DNA from: Hormiphora californensis
Taxonomy: Eukaryota > Ctenophora > Tentaculata > Cydippida > Pleurobrachiidae
Assembly (NCBI GenBank): GCA_020137815.1
Contig: CM035350.1
Coordinates: 4,286,418 to 4,350,417 of the forward strand
Direction: 5' to 3'
Length of the DNA: 64,000 nt
This document shows, one piece after another, positions 23,261 to 35,584 of this stretch. Numbering within the stretch: the stretch's first letter is position 1; the number at the start of each line of letters is the position of its first letter. The notes under the pieces are model-generated. The model saw only the letters and a program-made list of their open reading frames with translations, was not told the DNA's origin and made no database searches. The position numbers and the translations under genes are program-made.

Positions 23261-26200
23261 TAGAGAAGAAGAGAGATCAGGTAGAGTAAGATCATACAAC
23301 ACATATATGACATACACAGTACATACCTCAAGTGCCCGTTTGTACTCCTCTCGGGTGATGTACAGGTACTGCGTTGTGCCACTTTCCCCCGGGGTAATAG
23401 TGATATCCGGCACGAAGGGTCCCCTTAGGGCTGGAATGCAGAATGTAGAGAAGGGACCTCGGGGTACCATCATCTTTTCTATACCCACTTCCACCAGTAC
23501 CTCACCCTATATCGGAGAGAGAGAGGTGTTACAAGAGCTAGAGGTGATACAAGTGTGGTCTACTCCATATTTGTTTATACCTCTACTCGGAGGCGTGCTA
23601 AGTGTACACTGTTCATTTGGACTGATCACAGAAGGCTACAGTCGCTTATTTCGGCTAAAATTTCTGTTTTATTTTCAAATTCTAATTCTAAGAACATTAT
23701 ATAACGTACGGTGAGGATCATAACCATGAAGTCAACAGGTTTTCCTGCCTCCACCAGGGGTTTATCATCTGGTTTCAGTTCTCTAACAACGTCCTGTTTC
23801 AACAACTTGTTCAACACACCCGTACTGATCTTGTCCTCCTTGAACTCCGGTATTTGTGTGCTGAAAGAGATAGAGTTTTGGGTTTACGGTTTGGTATGAC
23901 GGTTCAGTATGTTTTCTTATCTTTCTAACTTTTAGGAAAGTGTGTTTCAGAATTCTAGGTCTTCCATCTAGGGATAGACCCAATAATGAAATCCAAATCG
24001 AAAAAAGTGAAAAAGAAGGAAAAATAAAAATGTAAGTTGAAAAAAACTCAGAGAAAGAGAACTGTAAAGTGATGATTTGCGCCAACTGCCAAGTGATATG
24101 TGTGTGTCAGTTGCAACTCAGCTGTACACACTCAAAGTAAAAATTGGATATCTAGCAGCTAGTGATCTGGGTGTATGAGCAAAAGTAATATATAGTTTTG
24201 ATCAGAATATATAAATGGAAACAGATATAATACTCACTTGAGGAATGTGAATGTTGCAAGCTGAAGCTGGGGAGTTATCTTCGACAAAACGGTGTCTTTT
24301 TTCTTGTCAAATGCAGACATACAGGGATTCTGATTCTTGTCATTCTTTTTCTTGAAATCATTCGTAACTGAGTAGAAAGGACAATTAAAATTTCAGAATG
24401 GAAACAAACCTTTAGAGTTTCGATAAGAAATCAACATTTTTAGCATGCGCTCTTTTTGTAAACGTACCATATGCATCAGTTTCATCGACGATTTCTTGCT
24501 GGATAATTTCCTCAATGATATCTTCAAGGGTCACGACTCCCACCGTTACGTAGATACTGTCCAAACCAGCCTAGGAAAATGGGCATATTATGTATCTCTC
24601 TCCGTTGATCTACGCCTCCGCGGAAACATTTCTCGCTGTCTCTCGGTATCTCTTAAATTCAAGGATAATGAATAACGATCTGCCGATAATTTTGGGCATA
24701 ATTTCCTGGAAGAGAAGGAGGTAGATTTCTGAAAGTTGTGATAGGAAGTGGTAGTACATCTGATGCTGCCAAAAACAACAGCAATTGTTCCCAAGCAAAC
24801 AATAATATTGGATAGTTAGTAAGTAGTAACTATTAGTTACTAGGTGTCAATACAAGATCATTATCACACTCTGATATTATATCATCAGAATGCATGGTCA
24901 AGTGTGTAAAAGAAACGATCAAGAAACTAAGCGAAATAAATATATGTCTTGTATGCAATGTTCGAGAGAGGCGATGTACTAACCCGTTCCTCAATACAAT
25001 GAACAATGGCCATGTGATATCTCTCCTTGATAAGATCCTGCATCAGCTCCAGCACCTTCGTATCTCCGTACACCTTTGAAATGATAACGATTAGACACGA
25101 GCAGATAAGAAATAAACATATCCATGTAGAGAAAGTAATTAGTAATTAGTAATTACTAATTAGTACAGAGATCTGATCCCACCTTGTGAGCGGAGTGATT
25201 GTAAAACTTGATCACACTCTCGAGAGGTAACTCATCGTCTGAGTCAATAAATGCCAGATCCTTGGCAAACAGGAGGCCCACAATGTTGTTCCTGTCTTCT
25301 TCATAGACGGGTATACGGCTGAACCCCCTCTGCATTATCTCCTGCATTGTTTCAAAGTCCAACTTGGTATCAATATCTGAAGGGTTTGGGGAGTTAAAAA
25401 CATAGTCTAGAAGGGAAGAGGAGATTCTTCTGGTAATAGATAGCCCCCTAATTTAGTTCTAGGGTGACTCAACTCATGTGGATTTTCAATTGAATGACCT
25501 AAGGTCAATATTAAAGGAACGTATTTGATGTCAAATTGATCCACAAATGAGTTCAAACTAATCTTAAAACACTTTTTATGGCTAACCTACCGATACCAGT
25601 GCCCATACAATGCCATTCGGTGGCCGTAGCTCAACCCAGGTGGATCAAACCAATTTTGTTGAAAAAGTCAAATTTCGGGTCAAAATAAGGAAATCCACAT
25701 CGGTTGAGCATCTAAAATGGGTCAATATGGTAGGAGATACCCCTTCAGGACATTATGAAAGCTAAAAGTTGGGTTATAGTGCGATTTTTACCGTGTTTTA
25801 CTGACTTTTAAGTTTGGCGACCGAAAAATCAACCTCAGCTGAGTAATTCGCCACTCAACCAAGATTACGCTAGTTTAGTATACGTTTCTCTGTCGAATCC
25901 ATGTAACAACCAACCAAAATTTCAAACTGTATGCTCTCCAGCAGAGATTTTATAAATGTTGTTCTGTGATCCACATAGGTTGAGTTATCAAGTTTTTGCT
26001 TATCAAACGGTCAGGTTTTAACATTTTCATGTCTGCTCCTGAATTTTTGTGGATCTAAGATGAAAATAAATGCCTTAAATTGAGTTTTCAAAAATTTTGG
26101 TCGAAATTTTGAAAAAATAAAATCTCAAAAATGTCCCGACTTTATGATCATGTCATCTGAAAAGAAAGGTATTAGTTTCCCTCCTGTTGGTACATGACGG

Positions 26201-27047
26201 AAGAAACTGGATTATACCCAAAACTGTCCGATATTTTACCGATCGAACAGTTTAACATGTTTTGACAAGTGTTTTTTACTGAACAGAGTGTATTCAACTC
26301 GCAACATACTTAACATGAAGACTGCATCAATGTTAGTCATGATCTCCACCACTGTTTTCTCGTTGATGCTCAACACCCCCGTAATCATATTAATTTCATC
26401 TTTCTTCATGTCATGATGTCCCTCAGTTAACATTATCAGCTCCTTCAGCTGTTCACGACGGTAGAACACACCTGGAATGATGTTTTTATTGATAATTGGG
26501 TGGACCCCGCTCACAATGGTGTTGATCATACAAGTTGTATCATTTTCATTTGGTTGAACTTGTGTGATTACAAAGCTGAAACATCTTTCTTAGCTTGAGA
26601 CCGGGGAAACAGTGAAAAGAGGATAACAGAAAAAGAAGCCGAGAGAGTATAATTTTGTTTCCACTAAATAGCATGGTAAACTACAAATTTACCCACTACA
26701 GTGTAACTAAATTCCAATTCACATTTTATTCCCTCCTTGGCAAGCCATATTAACTTGTAGATAACATGCTTCGTTAGATAAGAGAAAGTTGAACTCACCT
26801 AACTCCTCTCCAAGTGCACAATCGAGAAGTTTGGAGATGGGTAGTGAGAGTGGTCCAGTTAGGACCATGAAAATCTTGGTGATAAAGAGTGTCTTGGCGC
26901 CAACTACTAAACCAAACCGCTGACATATCGCTTGTGGGATAATTTCACCTGGGAAGGAAGGGTTAGATCGGGAGATAAAATGAACAATCATGGCTTTGGA
27001 AAGAGACAGTTCTACCTTCTAACAGGAGAGAGAGAGAAAGAGAGAGA

Positions 27048-27135
<88 letters not shown>

Positions 27136-28354
27136 TAAGGAAAAGATATTTGCGGCCAGTTAGGAAGGCACATTGCAATTAGCTTTTTCTCTCAAGCCAT
27201 TATCTTACACACATACATACGAACAAGTAGGCCTTGTCTATTGTCATTCTCTCTTAGTTAGCAACTCCTTGAGCGCTCATACGTCATAAAGAGTTGCTGA
27301 ATATATCCTATTATTAGGGATAAATAACCTCTCTCTCTAACACACAACGAGATTCTTTTGTACAGTCTCCCTCTCTCGCTACACAAAGATACTATTGTAG
27401 TCTCGGTTGACAGATCTACAGTTCTCACGACACTCAATGAGTACTACTCAGTGACCTAGAGGGAAGGATAGTGGTACAAAGGGAATTGAGCCATAATAAC
27501 CGGTATTCGGGACTAGCTAATACTTACAGATACTGAAAAGCACACGCACACAAACGGATACAAACTACACAAGATACAGTTACACAGATGCACTCACCCA
27601 TTACAACGATTCCAGCGGTAGCACCAATGATGGCTGCAAGACCTCCAAAGAGGGTATCCAGAAGGATGGTGAGAGTGTTGTTAACCAGAACATTGCCCAG
27701 TAGCAAGGTACACAAGAGGAAGTTACCCTGTCTCCTAATAGGCTCAATCTGCTGAGCATACCCCTTCTCCTCCTCACTCCCGGTTTCGATAAGTATCCGT
27801 AGGGAGGTTAGGTCAAGAGACATGAGACCCAGGTTTAACCCGGAAAACAGCCCTGACAGGCAGAGGAGAAATACAGCAGCAATGATCCTAACATAGATTG
27901 GAATTTGGAATCCAATATTATTGAGGATAAAGGTGAAATGCATGACGGGATCCTCCTCCGCACCCCGGTTCAGAGAACAAATGTAGTTTTCAGCAACGGT
28001 AAAAGCTGGCAGAATGCCCGTTACCATCAACATGTTACTGGTTGAGTTCCCATCTTCAATCGACAACATTTCCCTGCTCTGACAACCCCGGTCCTTGCTA
28101 ACAAACACCTTACTGATATTCTCCAGGTCATCCCCGTAAATCAGGAGAGTCACGGGGGAATTCTCGTCAAAGAGCCAGGCACCCCCCGCACTCTGTGTGT
28201 GACTTCCCTCGCCCAGGGGAGCATACCCGACCACTTCAGCCGCATCCACCACACCTCCCCCGCCCCATGAAGAAAGGAGGAGGAGGGAGAGACAGAGGTT
28301 CAGAACATAGGGAGCTGGAGAGTTCACAGGAGGAGGAGGGGAATTCTTTACCAT
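21674..28354 (-). CDS. CNNM: CNNM-family metal transporter (ancient conserved domain protein)
   Basis: Membrane protein linked to Mg2+ transport. The true ATG is at 28354-28352 (MVKNSPPPP), followed by a signal-peptide-like helix. Exon 1 (to 27598) includes the extracellular domain and the start of the DUF21 membrane domain ([20 protein letters not shown], the family signature; [13 protein letters not shown]). Then come 26799-26948 ([28 protein letters not shown]), 26310-26471, the CBS pair in 25183-25376 ([20 protein letters not shown]), 24984-25073 ([15 protein letters not shown]) and 24468-24570 ([20 protein letters not shown]). The cyclic-nucleotide-binding-like region is in 24238-24367, 23710-23860 and 23327-23516. 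Tail exons lie near 22815-23005, 22355-22485 and 21674-21869 ([16 protein letters not shown]). Joining of the last three exons is inferred; exon 23005 runs into a TGA at about 22815 unless spliced. Confidence 0.9.
23185..23262. repeat. (GA)n microsatellite in a CNNM intron
   Basis: Imperfect GA tract between CNNM exons at 23005 and 23327. Confidence 0.9.
25384..26300. other. Long CNNM intron, probable old dispersed repeat
   Basis: No exon seen. The phrases gtggat, gatccac and tggatcaa recur in both orientations together with ctcatg/gttgag words, suggesting decayed inverted or repeat sequence. I cannot assign a family. Confidence 0.4.
27021..27132. repeat. (GA)n microsatellite
   Basis: About 110 bp of GA repeats with one gatagatagata stretch, in the CNNM intron between exons 1 and 2. 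Confidence 0.95.
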
Positions 28355-28379
28355 CCACAAATAAAGTCATATAAACCCT

Positions 28380-29050
28380 CCTACCTGAGAGGTAGGGAAT
28401 TGATAAGGAGGAGTTGTATAAATGTAACAGGAGTAAGAGCTGGGATTGGGGAATTTGGGTGTGTATTTAGTTGTTAAAAGGAGGGGTCAAATTACTTCAA
28501 AAAACTAAAGACAAGAACGCTTTGCACCACGCTGTGTGGGTGGCCAATATGACGGAGCACCATTCCCCACTGTTAACCGAACAGGCAATACCGACTAAAT
28601 GGCAAGACAAAAAGTAACGGCTTTGTTAGGATAATGCATTGTGTTATAAGCATCATGTATACAATATAGACATAATGGACATTGGACAGCATGCAAGATG
28701 GCAATGGTGGCTCTATTCGATGTCGAGAGAGGAAGAGAGAGATAGAGAGGATATAGAGAGAGACGAAGAGAGAGAGAGGAAGAGAGAGAGAGAGAGAGAG
28801 AGAAATAGAGACAGAGAGAGAGAGGTATCACAAAGACTAAGAGCAAGTGATGTACACAGCGAAATGCACACTCACAGACCATCAATGATATAAAGAGGCA
28901 CTAAGCCAATGGCAGAGATAAAAGCTATTCCAGGTAGCATTAAATATAATATACTTTGGGGCCAATAGAGATAATAGTCTCTTTTAGCGAAAAGGAAATG
29001 GCAAAAAATTGAAGTTATTATAATGGCTCTTCTTTTCTTGTCCCTCTCTC

Positions 29051-29083
<33 letters not shown>

Positions 29084-29599
29084 TTTCTAGACTTCCTTGT
29101 TAGAGTATCTCAATTATGAGAATGAGAGGAAGAAATACAGCCAGTAACCTGTATAACAATGAGAAAAATAAATATACGCGGCTAGGCCATATAATGGTGA
29201 TTTGTGAGTGGCGGTGGCGAGTAGATTAGAAACAGCTACTCACTATAAGAGGCCTATCGTTGACTTATTAAGTACAGACCCAAAGTGTAGCCATTTATAC
29301 TCATACCTCACGCCATTTCATACCAGTAACCATGCATGAAAACCCCGCTAAGTCGACTAGACCGTGACCACCAACTGAGTACAATGCATTGTGAAACACC
29401 ACATTTAGTGAACCATGACCGGGCATACCAGGAAAACATATAGGAAAACAATGGGTTGTTCAATAACAATCTGTGAAATAAAACAAGTGACACATTGTTG
29501 TGGAATGAAACAAAGAAGATGGAGTCGAAATGTGAAGTGAAACTGAGAACGATTATATATGGCGACACAACAAGATAAAAAAGAGAGAGAGCGAGAGAT

Positions 29600-29645
<46 letters not shown>

Positions 29646-29743
29646 TAAAACTATGGGATGAAAAAAGTGTTTTGCAGATATGGATGAAACTCCGCCGCTA
29701 ACTACCTTCACCACATGTATCAACTGCCTAAAGAGCTAACGAG

Positions 29744-29790
<47 letters not shown>

Positions 29791-31357
29791 AGAATGGGAA
29801 GAAAGAGAGGGTGAGGGAGGAGAAAAAGAGAGATCGAGAGAGAACTGAGAAATTTTAATGGAGATAGAAGGTCGAATAGAGATTGATGTAAACAGGAAAG
29901 TTAGACAGAATAGGGATAAGAATAGAAGTGCTAAACTGGCCAAAATTAAATATAGAATCTAACTGATAAGAAGTTAGAAGAAATCAGCGGTATACTCCAT
30001 TTTTTCAACTGTTCCCCCTAAATTAGCGTGCGGATTTGGTTTGCGCGCCTGCCGCCTATCACATGTTAACGTGTGGTGTGTGCGTCAAAAATTACAAATT
30101 TCACAAATTGGGGGAACAGTTGAAAAAAAAGGACTTTAAGAGAAGCAGTGCGAGCCAACATATAACTTTCGAATGAACAAGCCAGTGAAAGAACAAGACA
30201 GTGAATTAGTTTATTTTTATTTTGGAAAGAAATTATTATAAGAAATCAGAAAACCTTTTGGAGCTAAGTTGGCCGACAAGCTGACCCCAAAAATTCACAA
30301 AAACAACAATCACATGAAACCAAAACAGAAAACACAAAAAAAAGTTACCAGCATCCGAGCCAGACAGAGAAAGAAAGAGAGAGAGAAAATACGAGCGAAG
30401 GAAGCGACCCTGACGAGCTAAGGGAATAGAAAGAAAGAGGAGAGAGAGAAAAGAGGGGAGAGGAGGAGAGAGAGAGAGAGAGATGAAAAATGGCTCTTAA
30501 AGCGAGTTAGGGAAAACAGTACCCAAGAATTGATTCTTTAGAAAGCCTAATTTTAATGTGTGTGAAATGATTTAGAAAGGTGAAATGCATCCTAATTCTA
30601 GGGAAGAAAGTGCATTTTTGAAAATGGCAACACTTTCACTTGATCAGCGTAGGGACATGCACATTTCTCAATGTTAATGGGATTATCGAAGGCATCTAAT
30701 GGTTTTAAATTTTCCCATGCCGAAAGGCAGATTAGGGATTTGACCCGAAGAATCACAAGTGCCCCATAGATTGAGAGAGGTGTGGAAGAACCCTGAGAGG
30801 AGACGACAGGGAGAAGAGATAAGAGAAAAGAGGCTGAGAGGAGAAGGGAAAAAAATACTAGACGCTGGAGGGATTTAACGAAGAAGGAGAGAGAAAAGGG
30901 AGAGGGGAGAGGAGAGAGGAAAAGAGAGAGAAAAAAGAATAAAAAGGAGTTAAAAAAAGCTGGTAGGCCCATTCTGTTGCAGGGATGAGCACAAGAAATT
31001 AATTGGGGTTACCTGCAGCAGCAGCTTTGAGTAATGGATGTACTTTCTAATATCTCTAACAGTTGATTTGAAAATATAATGTCATGCAGGCTTTCAAGGC
31101 GAAAAGAAGGCCAAGGGTAGTGAATAAGAAGAAATGTAAATAGGGAAAACTAACAAGATGGGAGGCAGGAAAAGGCACTAAAGCAGTATACACTCAATAA
31201 CCGGAGAGTAAACTCAGCAAACAACTATCTGCGTATTTTCTCTCTCTCTCTCACCCGCTCTTTCTTTCTCTCTCTCTCTCTACCACAGTGCCCGTGTTCT
31301 AATTGACCTCTGATTAAAAGGAAACGCAGAGTGTTTTTAAAAGCAAACGGTTGAAAA
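28380..31357. other. Intergenic, GA-rich, CNNM upstream region
   Basis: No supported gene. It contains several (GA)n or (CT)n tracts (about 28725-28825, 29041-29090, 29580-29643, 29745-29790, 30430-30485, 31240-31280), an inverted-repeat element at about 29999-30130 and purine-rich low-complexity sequence. ORFs here are products of the biased composition. Confidence 0.6.
29999..30130. mobile_element. MITE with TTTTTTCAACTGTTCCCCC ends
   Basis: Left end ttttttcaactgttcccccta and right end tgggggaacagttgaaaaaa are inverted copies around about 90 bp. The internal aacgtgtggtg, cgtcaaaaatta and ttcaca words match the element at 47646-47767, so it is a divergent relative with different ends. No clear target duplication. 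Confidence 0.75.
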
Positions 31358-32032
31358 TTATCTGATTGCCAGGATTGGCGTGACAACATCGATTGGCATC
31401 TTCTCAACGATTTCCTTCTGTTCCACCATCTCTTCTTTCTCTCCGACAAACACGGTATCACCCGTTACAACCCAGCTGTTCTTCTTAGCGAGGTCCTCAA
31501 ATGTGGCCTGGTCGGTCATTGGCCCCAGTAACTGCATCAGGAAGTCCTTCTCAACGTTCTTGTAAGTCAGCTTGAGGACGACGCACACAAAGTTCCGGAC
31601 TGCTTCTACAAAACCAACCGTCGTCGAGAAGATCTTCTCCTCCTGGATGACATTCCAGAATTCGGGGAATTGGCAAGTTTCCAATAACCTGGCAACTTCG
31701 TCGATCTTCTTTGTCAGGGGATCATCGATCATATCTTGTGATAGCTGTGCTCGGCACAATACATAGTCGCTATTGGGCAGCTGCATGAGTGCCTTGACTA
31801 GCACCATGTGAACATTACCAACACAGGATCGGCTGTACAGCTCAGGGGAAAACTGGTACAATTTGAGAATGTTCAGGTTCGCATCGGGGTCATAGAAGCC
31901 ATGTCCTACTTGGAATTTGATGTAATCAATGTAGAAATCAAGTTTCTCGGGGTTCAGCCGGGAGAGTCCCTCCATCGAGTAGAATGCCTCCTCCTGCATC
32001 TCTTTGAATTGTGCGAGGGCATCCATGACCAT
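31358..32032 (-). CDS. eif3k: Translation initiation factor eIF3 subunit K
   Basis: 224 aa in a single coding exon. Subunit of eIF3, which helps recruit the 40S ribosome; the fold is a HEAT-like plus PCI/winged-helix domain. Family signposts are the N-terminal NPEKLDFYIDYIKFQ, DPDANLNILKLYQFSPELY, the ARLLETCQFPEFWNVI motif, a GFVEAVRNFVC block and a winged-helix end (QKEIVEKMPIDVV). Length is normal (human about 218 aa). The ATG at 32032-32030 aligns with the family start. A ctag|TGG acceptor sits about 9 bp upstream, so a 5'UTR intron is likely. It lies about 190 bp downstream of the MZT1 stop on the same strand. Confidence 0.95.
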   Translation of the reverse strand: MVMDALAQFKEMQEEAFYSMEGLSRLNPEKLDFYIDYIKFQVGHGFYDPDANLNILKLYQFSPELYSRSCVGNVHMVLVKALMQLPNSDYVLCRAQLSQDMIDDPLTKKIDEVARLLETCQFPEFWNVIQEEKIFSTTVGFVEAVRNFVCVVLKLTYKNVEKDFLMQLLGPMTDQATFEDLAKKNSWVVTGDTVFVGEKEEMVEQKEIVEKMPIDVVTPILAIR

Positions 32033-32219
32033 TCTCCACTAGAAGGAGGGAGGAAAAGTGTTAATCAGCAGCTGATAAAAACTCTCGTCGCATTTACAAG
32101 TGCATAAAAATAATAAATTGGCATATAAAATGACATACATAATGTAATATGAAAATGTAATAACACACCGCTCAATCCCAGTAACTCATTATATTTACAT
32201 CTCAGTCTATTTCATCAAA

Positions 32220-32545
32220 TCAGCGAGACGATCTGACAGAGAGTGGACGACCCGAGGACGATGCCTTGTTTGATACCGCCATGCTCTCTGACCGCAAATC
32301 CCTGATTATCTCTGCGAGTGACTCCGGATGCACACCTGTAAGATGGAGTATAAGCTAGAGTGGGTGGAATGTGAGATTGGAATGTTACGGACTTCGTTTT
32401 CTCAACCTCCTCACTCACCAGCCTCTATCAATCGCGTGCAAATGTACAATGATCGGTTATCTAAGCCAGTATCGAGAAGATTGGAAACTTTGCTCACAAG
32501 TAGCAGCATCTCCCGCTGCTTCTGGCTTTTCTCGGACGTGTTCAT
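32220..32545 (-). CDS. MZT1: Mitotic-spindle organizing protein 1 (MOZART1)
   Basis: Small subunit of the gamma-tubulin complex that binds GCP N-termini and helps localise the complex. Two exons, 32419-32545 and 32220-32335, join in phase 1 to give 80 aa (human is about 82 aa). Exon 1 has REMLLLVSKVSNLLDTGLDN then RSLYICTRLIEAG. Exon 2 begins GVHPESLAEIIRDLR, matching the family's I/V-x-PE-L-x-x-x-I-K/R-E-L-R motif, and ends after a serine-rich tail (SSSGRPLSVRSSR). Splice sites are GTGAGT donor and ttacag acceptor. No single ORF shows this gene because the two exons lie in different frames. Confidence 0.92.
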
Positions 32546-32778
32546 GCTTTACGGGTTGGACAGATCGGACTTTTTACCAAAAAACAGAAAGATTTTTTAA
32601 AAAAAGGAGAAACACAAAAAACGGCAACGAAGGCGCAACGCGAACTGAATGGCGCGGCAATTTTGTATTTCGCGCGCAATTCACCCTGTTTCGCGCGGCG
32701 CTACATTTGCGCGTGCAGTTTGCGGTCAAATTTTTGTGACACGTTTTTGGCCAAATTTATTAATTTTTTAATTGATTA

Positions 32779-33003
32779 TAAAGTCGGATTTTTTGAAACT
32801 GTCACCCCCCTAGAGTTTTCGAATTTCTTTAAATGACCATAAGTCCGGTTCCTGATGAGATAGAGACTTGAAATTTGGAAGTTACGAAGATCTTGCTAAG
32901 TTCTTCCGAACCTCCAAATTTCAAGTCTCTATCTTATCAGGAACCGGAGATATGACAAATTTTGTTATTTCAGGGGGGTGACAGTTTCAAAAAATCCGAG
33001 TAT
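32779..33003. mobile_element. MITE, TAAAGTCGGATTTTTT family, copy 2, with nested palindrome
   Basis: Ends ataaagtcggattttttgaa and ttcaaaaaatccgagtat enclose cagtttc/gaaactg and gacaccccc-type blocks. The centre is a second palindrome of tccggttcctgatgagatag and ctatcttatcaggaaccgga, with gacttgaaatttgga mirrored as tccaaatttcaagtc. The gatagagacttgaaat phrase also occurs near 12690. Confidence 0.8.
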
Positions 33004-33053
33004 ATTTTTTTTAAATTCTTATGATCACAGTGCGATCATGAGAATGAATCAAT

Positions 33054-33349
33054 TAAGGGGCGATTCAGAAAGGACGTCCAGGCCAGGGGTAGGGGGAGGG
33101 GGAGCTGGAGGTAGCCGATTTCGGACATCTCTGGACAAGGGGGGCCGGGGAGGGGGGTTGACGCAATTTGGACTGTCCCAAGTTTTAAAGAAAATTTTAC
33201 TGATTTTACTAGATATAGGTGGACGAAACTCGGACAGGGGGAGGGAGGGGGTCTGGCAGATTCGGACATTTCTGGACAGGGGGGGGGGGGGGGGGGGGGG
33301 GGGTAAAAATGACCAAAAATCATGGACGTCCTTTTTGAATCGCCCCTAA
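33054..33349. mobile_element. Harbinger-like MITE
   Basis: Ends GGGGCGATTCAGAAAGGACG (from 33057) and cgtcctttttgaatcgcccc (to 33346) are inverted, flanked by TAA at 33054-33056 and 33347-33349. GGG-type ends and a 3-bp TAA/TTA duplication fit PIF/Harbinger elements. The centre has gaca/gggg-rich repeats and a long poly-G run. ORFs through it are not credible genes. Confidence 0.75.
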
Positions 33350-33915
33350 ATGTATGCCAAAATAATTAAGTGACACTGACTTGATAGTCTGAGTATACTG
33401 ATCGAAAATTCAAACAATATCGGTTTATATAAAAAGGGAAACATTGGTCACACTCACAGCTTGTGTCAACAACTCACAGCAGTATCTGCACAATGTATAA
33501 TATCCAATAATGATACTGTTCTTGATAGAAAACCTTTTAACGTTATTGCAAGGGGCTGATCGGTTAATTTAACACACACAATCACATACTTGATACAGAT
33601 TCATGAAAAATACGCGTATACGTCCGGAAATTCTAAAATGTCAGAAAAGCTTGTAGTCCTAAAGCTTACATTTGTAACTTGATACATGTGACAGCAGTGA
33701 ATACTGAATGGTTTTTGAATAATGAGTAGATAATACATATTTTAAATGTCTCCCCCTACTCCTGATCAAGTGACACGTCGTTGCAGCAGCAGCAGCAGAA
33801 GTCGTGGACCAATAAGAGGGCCTCATTTCGATCACGTGACCTCCCCAGGTGCTGGCTCAATAGAGAGAACAACACACGGGGTGTAGTGTATAACAGGGCT
33901 ATTGTATTGCGGAAT

Positions 33916-35451
33916 ATGTTGGGACTCCTCCTCCTCCTAGTTGTTGTACTGCCATGTTGTGTTCAGGGCCTCACCACTACAATGACAACGTGGGATACAA
34001 AGTGTTTTATAGAGGACGTACCGGACCGGACCATGATCACTTGTGAGTTTTACACGTGGCAATCAGTTGCCCTGGATATAAATATGCTGTCAGGCCAATG
34101 GCTCCTAGGATAGATGATAGCCCCAAATAAGTAGAGTAGATTTGGTGTGTAAATTGTATTTGTAAAACCATTTGCTTGACAAAGTAAAATGACAAGAAGT
34201 CCACTCAGAACAATATTCGTTCTCCAGATAACTACAAGATCCGCATGTTTGATGATCAGCTAGATGCATATCACACGGATCCCACCCCTGATGCCAAGTT
34301 GTTCTTTACAATTTCAGAACTCAGAAAGGTCGACGATGGCGACCACATCAAGCGTATACAGGTACGTGACAGGAACCGACCGAATCAGGAAATACTGGTG
34401 CCTGATTGGCTGAAAACCAGTCACGTGACCTAAATAACGAGTTATGATTGGTTGTTTACTTGTTTCGGTCGGTTCCTGGTACGTGATATATCACGTCTTG
34501 CTGATATGGACCACAAGCTATATTTGTGCCTGTTATAGGAGACCCAGTAAAAAGGCTTGGTAACCTGCTGCCCATCTCTCATACCCACGTGTAACGAGAG
34601 TCAAGAGAGGACTTGTGACTGAAATTAAAGCGGTGGTTTAGGCTATGCTGTTAGTGTTCTCCACTATACCTAACTCCTCTGATCTCTCTTTACTACAGGA
34701 GTTTAACGGGGGTACTGGTGTGATCCACTACTTTGCTGAGGAGTACGGAGAGTTCAAGTTTTGCCTGGAGCTCCACCCCCAGAAGAGCAAGGAATGGCAG
34801 ATGACAACAGGGGTAAGTCACTAACCCGGCAGCTCCCTATATTGCACCTACAAAGGGAGACAACAGGGGTAAGTCACTAACCCGGCAGCTCCCTATATTA
34901 AACAGTTCACCAATGATAGATACACTTAGTGCTGTTAGCATGCATGGGGGCTGTCAGAGAGAGATCAATTATGCTCTTCCATTGCATTTCCAGTTGACAT
35001 CATGAAACACGACTCCATTCTTCCAACCCCCCCCCCTTTAGAAACTCCATCTGGAGGTAGAAAGGCAGTATCAGGACGACGCGGAAGAGCTCATAGAAGA
35101 GACCCGAGATGCCATCACGAGAACTCTCCAGAAGACTCTCCGGAAGGTCAAACAGATAAAGATGGAACAACGGTATTATAAGGTTAGTATATACCAGGGT
35201 GCAGTTCAAGACGTGGTTGTTGTTAAGCTATTCAAACTGTATAGTAATTGTGGCATTATTTTTGTGAACAGGGTGCTCACTACCGATCTTCCCCCGTTCA
35301 GAAACGAGAGCAGGAATTCAGGAGTATTTCATGGCTGACAGCTAACCGTGTAATCTGGTTTGGTGCTCTAACCGCTCTAACCGTCATTGCCTGTGGCTGC
35401 TTCATGGTGCAAAACCTACGGTCTTTCTTTATCGCCAAAAAACTCGTCTAA
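33916..35451 (+). CDS. TMED9: p24-alpha cargo receptor (TMED4/TMED9-like)
   Basis: Type I protein of early-secretory COPI/COPII vesicles. Five exons, 33916-34042, 34228-34361, 34699-34812, 35042-35182 and 35302-35451, total 666 bp (221 aa). It has a signal peptide (MLGLLLLLVVVLPCCVQG), a GOLD domain with the CFIEDVPDRTMIT motif and the paired cysteine in FKFCLELH, a coiled coil (LEVERQYQDDAEELIEETRD) and a transmembrane helix (FGALTALTVIACGCFMVQ). The tail LRSFFIAKKLV has the di-lysine KKLV retrieval signal and the FF motif. This tail is typical of the alpha subfamily. The exon 2 donor (34362) lies at the edge of an inverted-repeat element. It is convergent with the GPCR gene; the stops are about 130 bp apart. 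Confidence 0.93.
34362..34487. mobile_element. Inverted-repeat element at a TMED splice donor
   Basis: The left arm gtacgtgacaggaaccgacc and the right arm ggtcggttcctggtacgt are inverted copies around about 80 bp. The left arm starts right at the donor of TMED exon 2 (CAG|GTACGT), so the arm supplies most of the donor sequence. Confidence 0.7.
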
Positions 35452-35584
35452 CATGAGCTCTGGGTTAAAGCTCCTATATCCAAGATATAACTAAATATTA
35501 CAGAGTTATATAATATATTATATCAGAATGTTTATTGTCATTGTTTTTAACACCGTACCCAACTACACAGGGTTATTGTTATTG

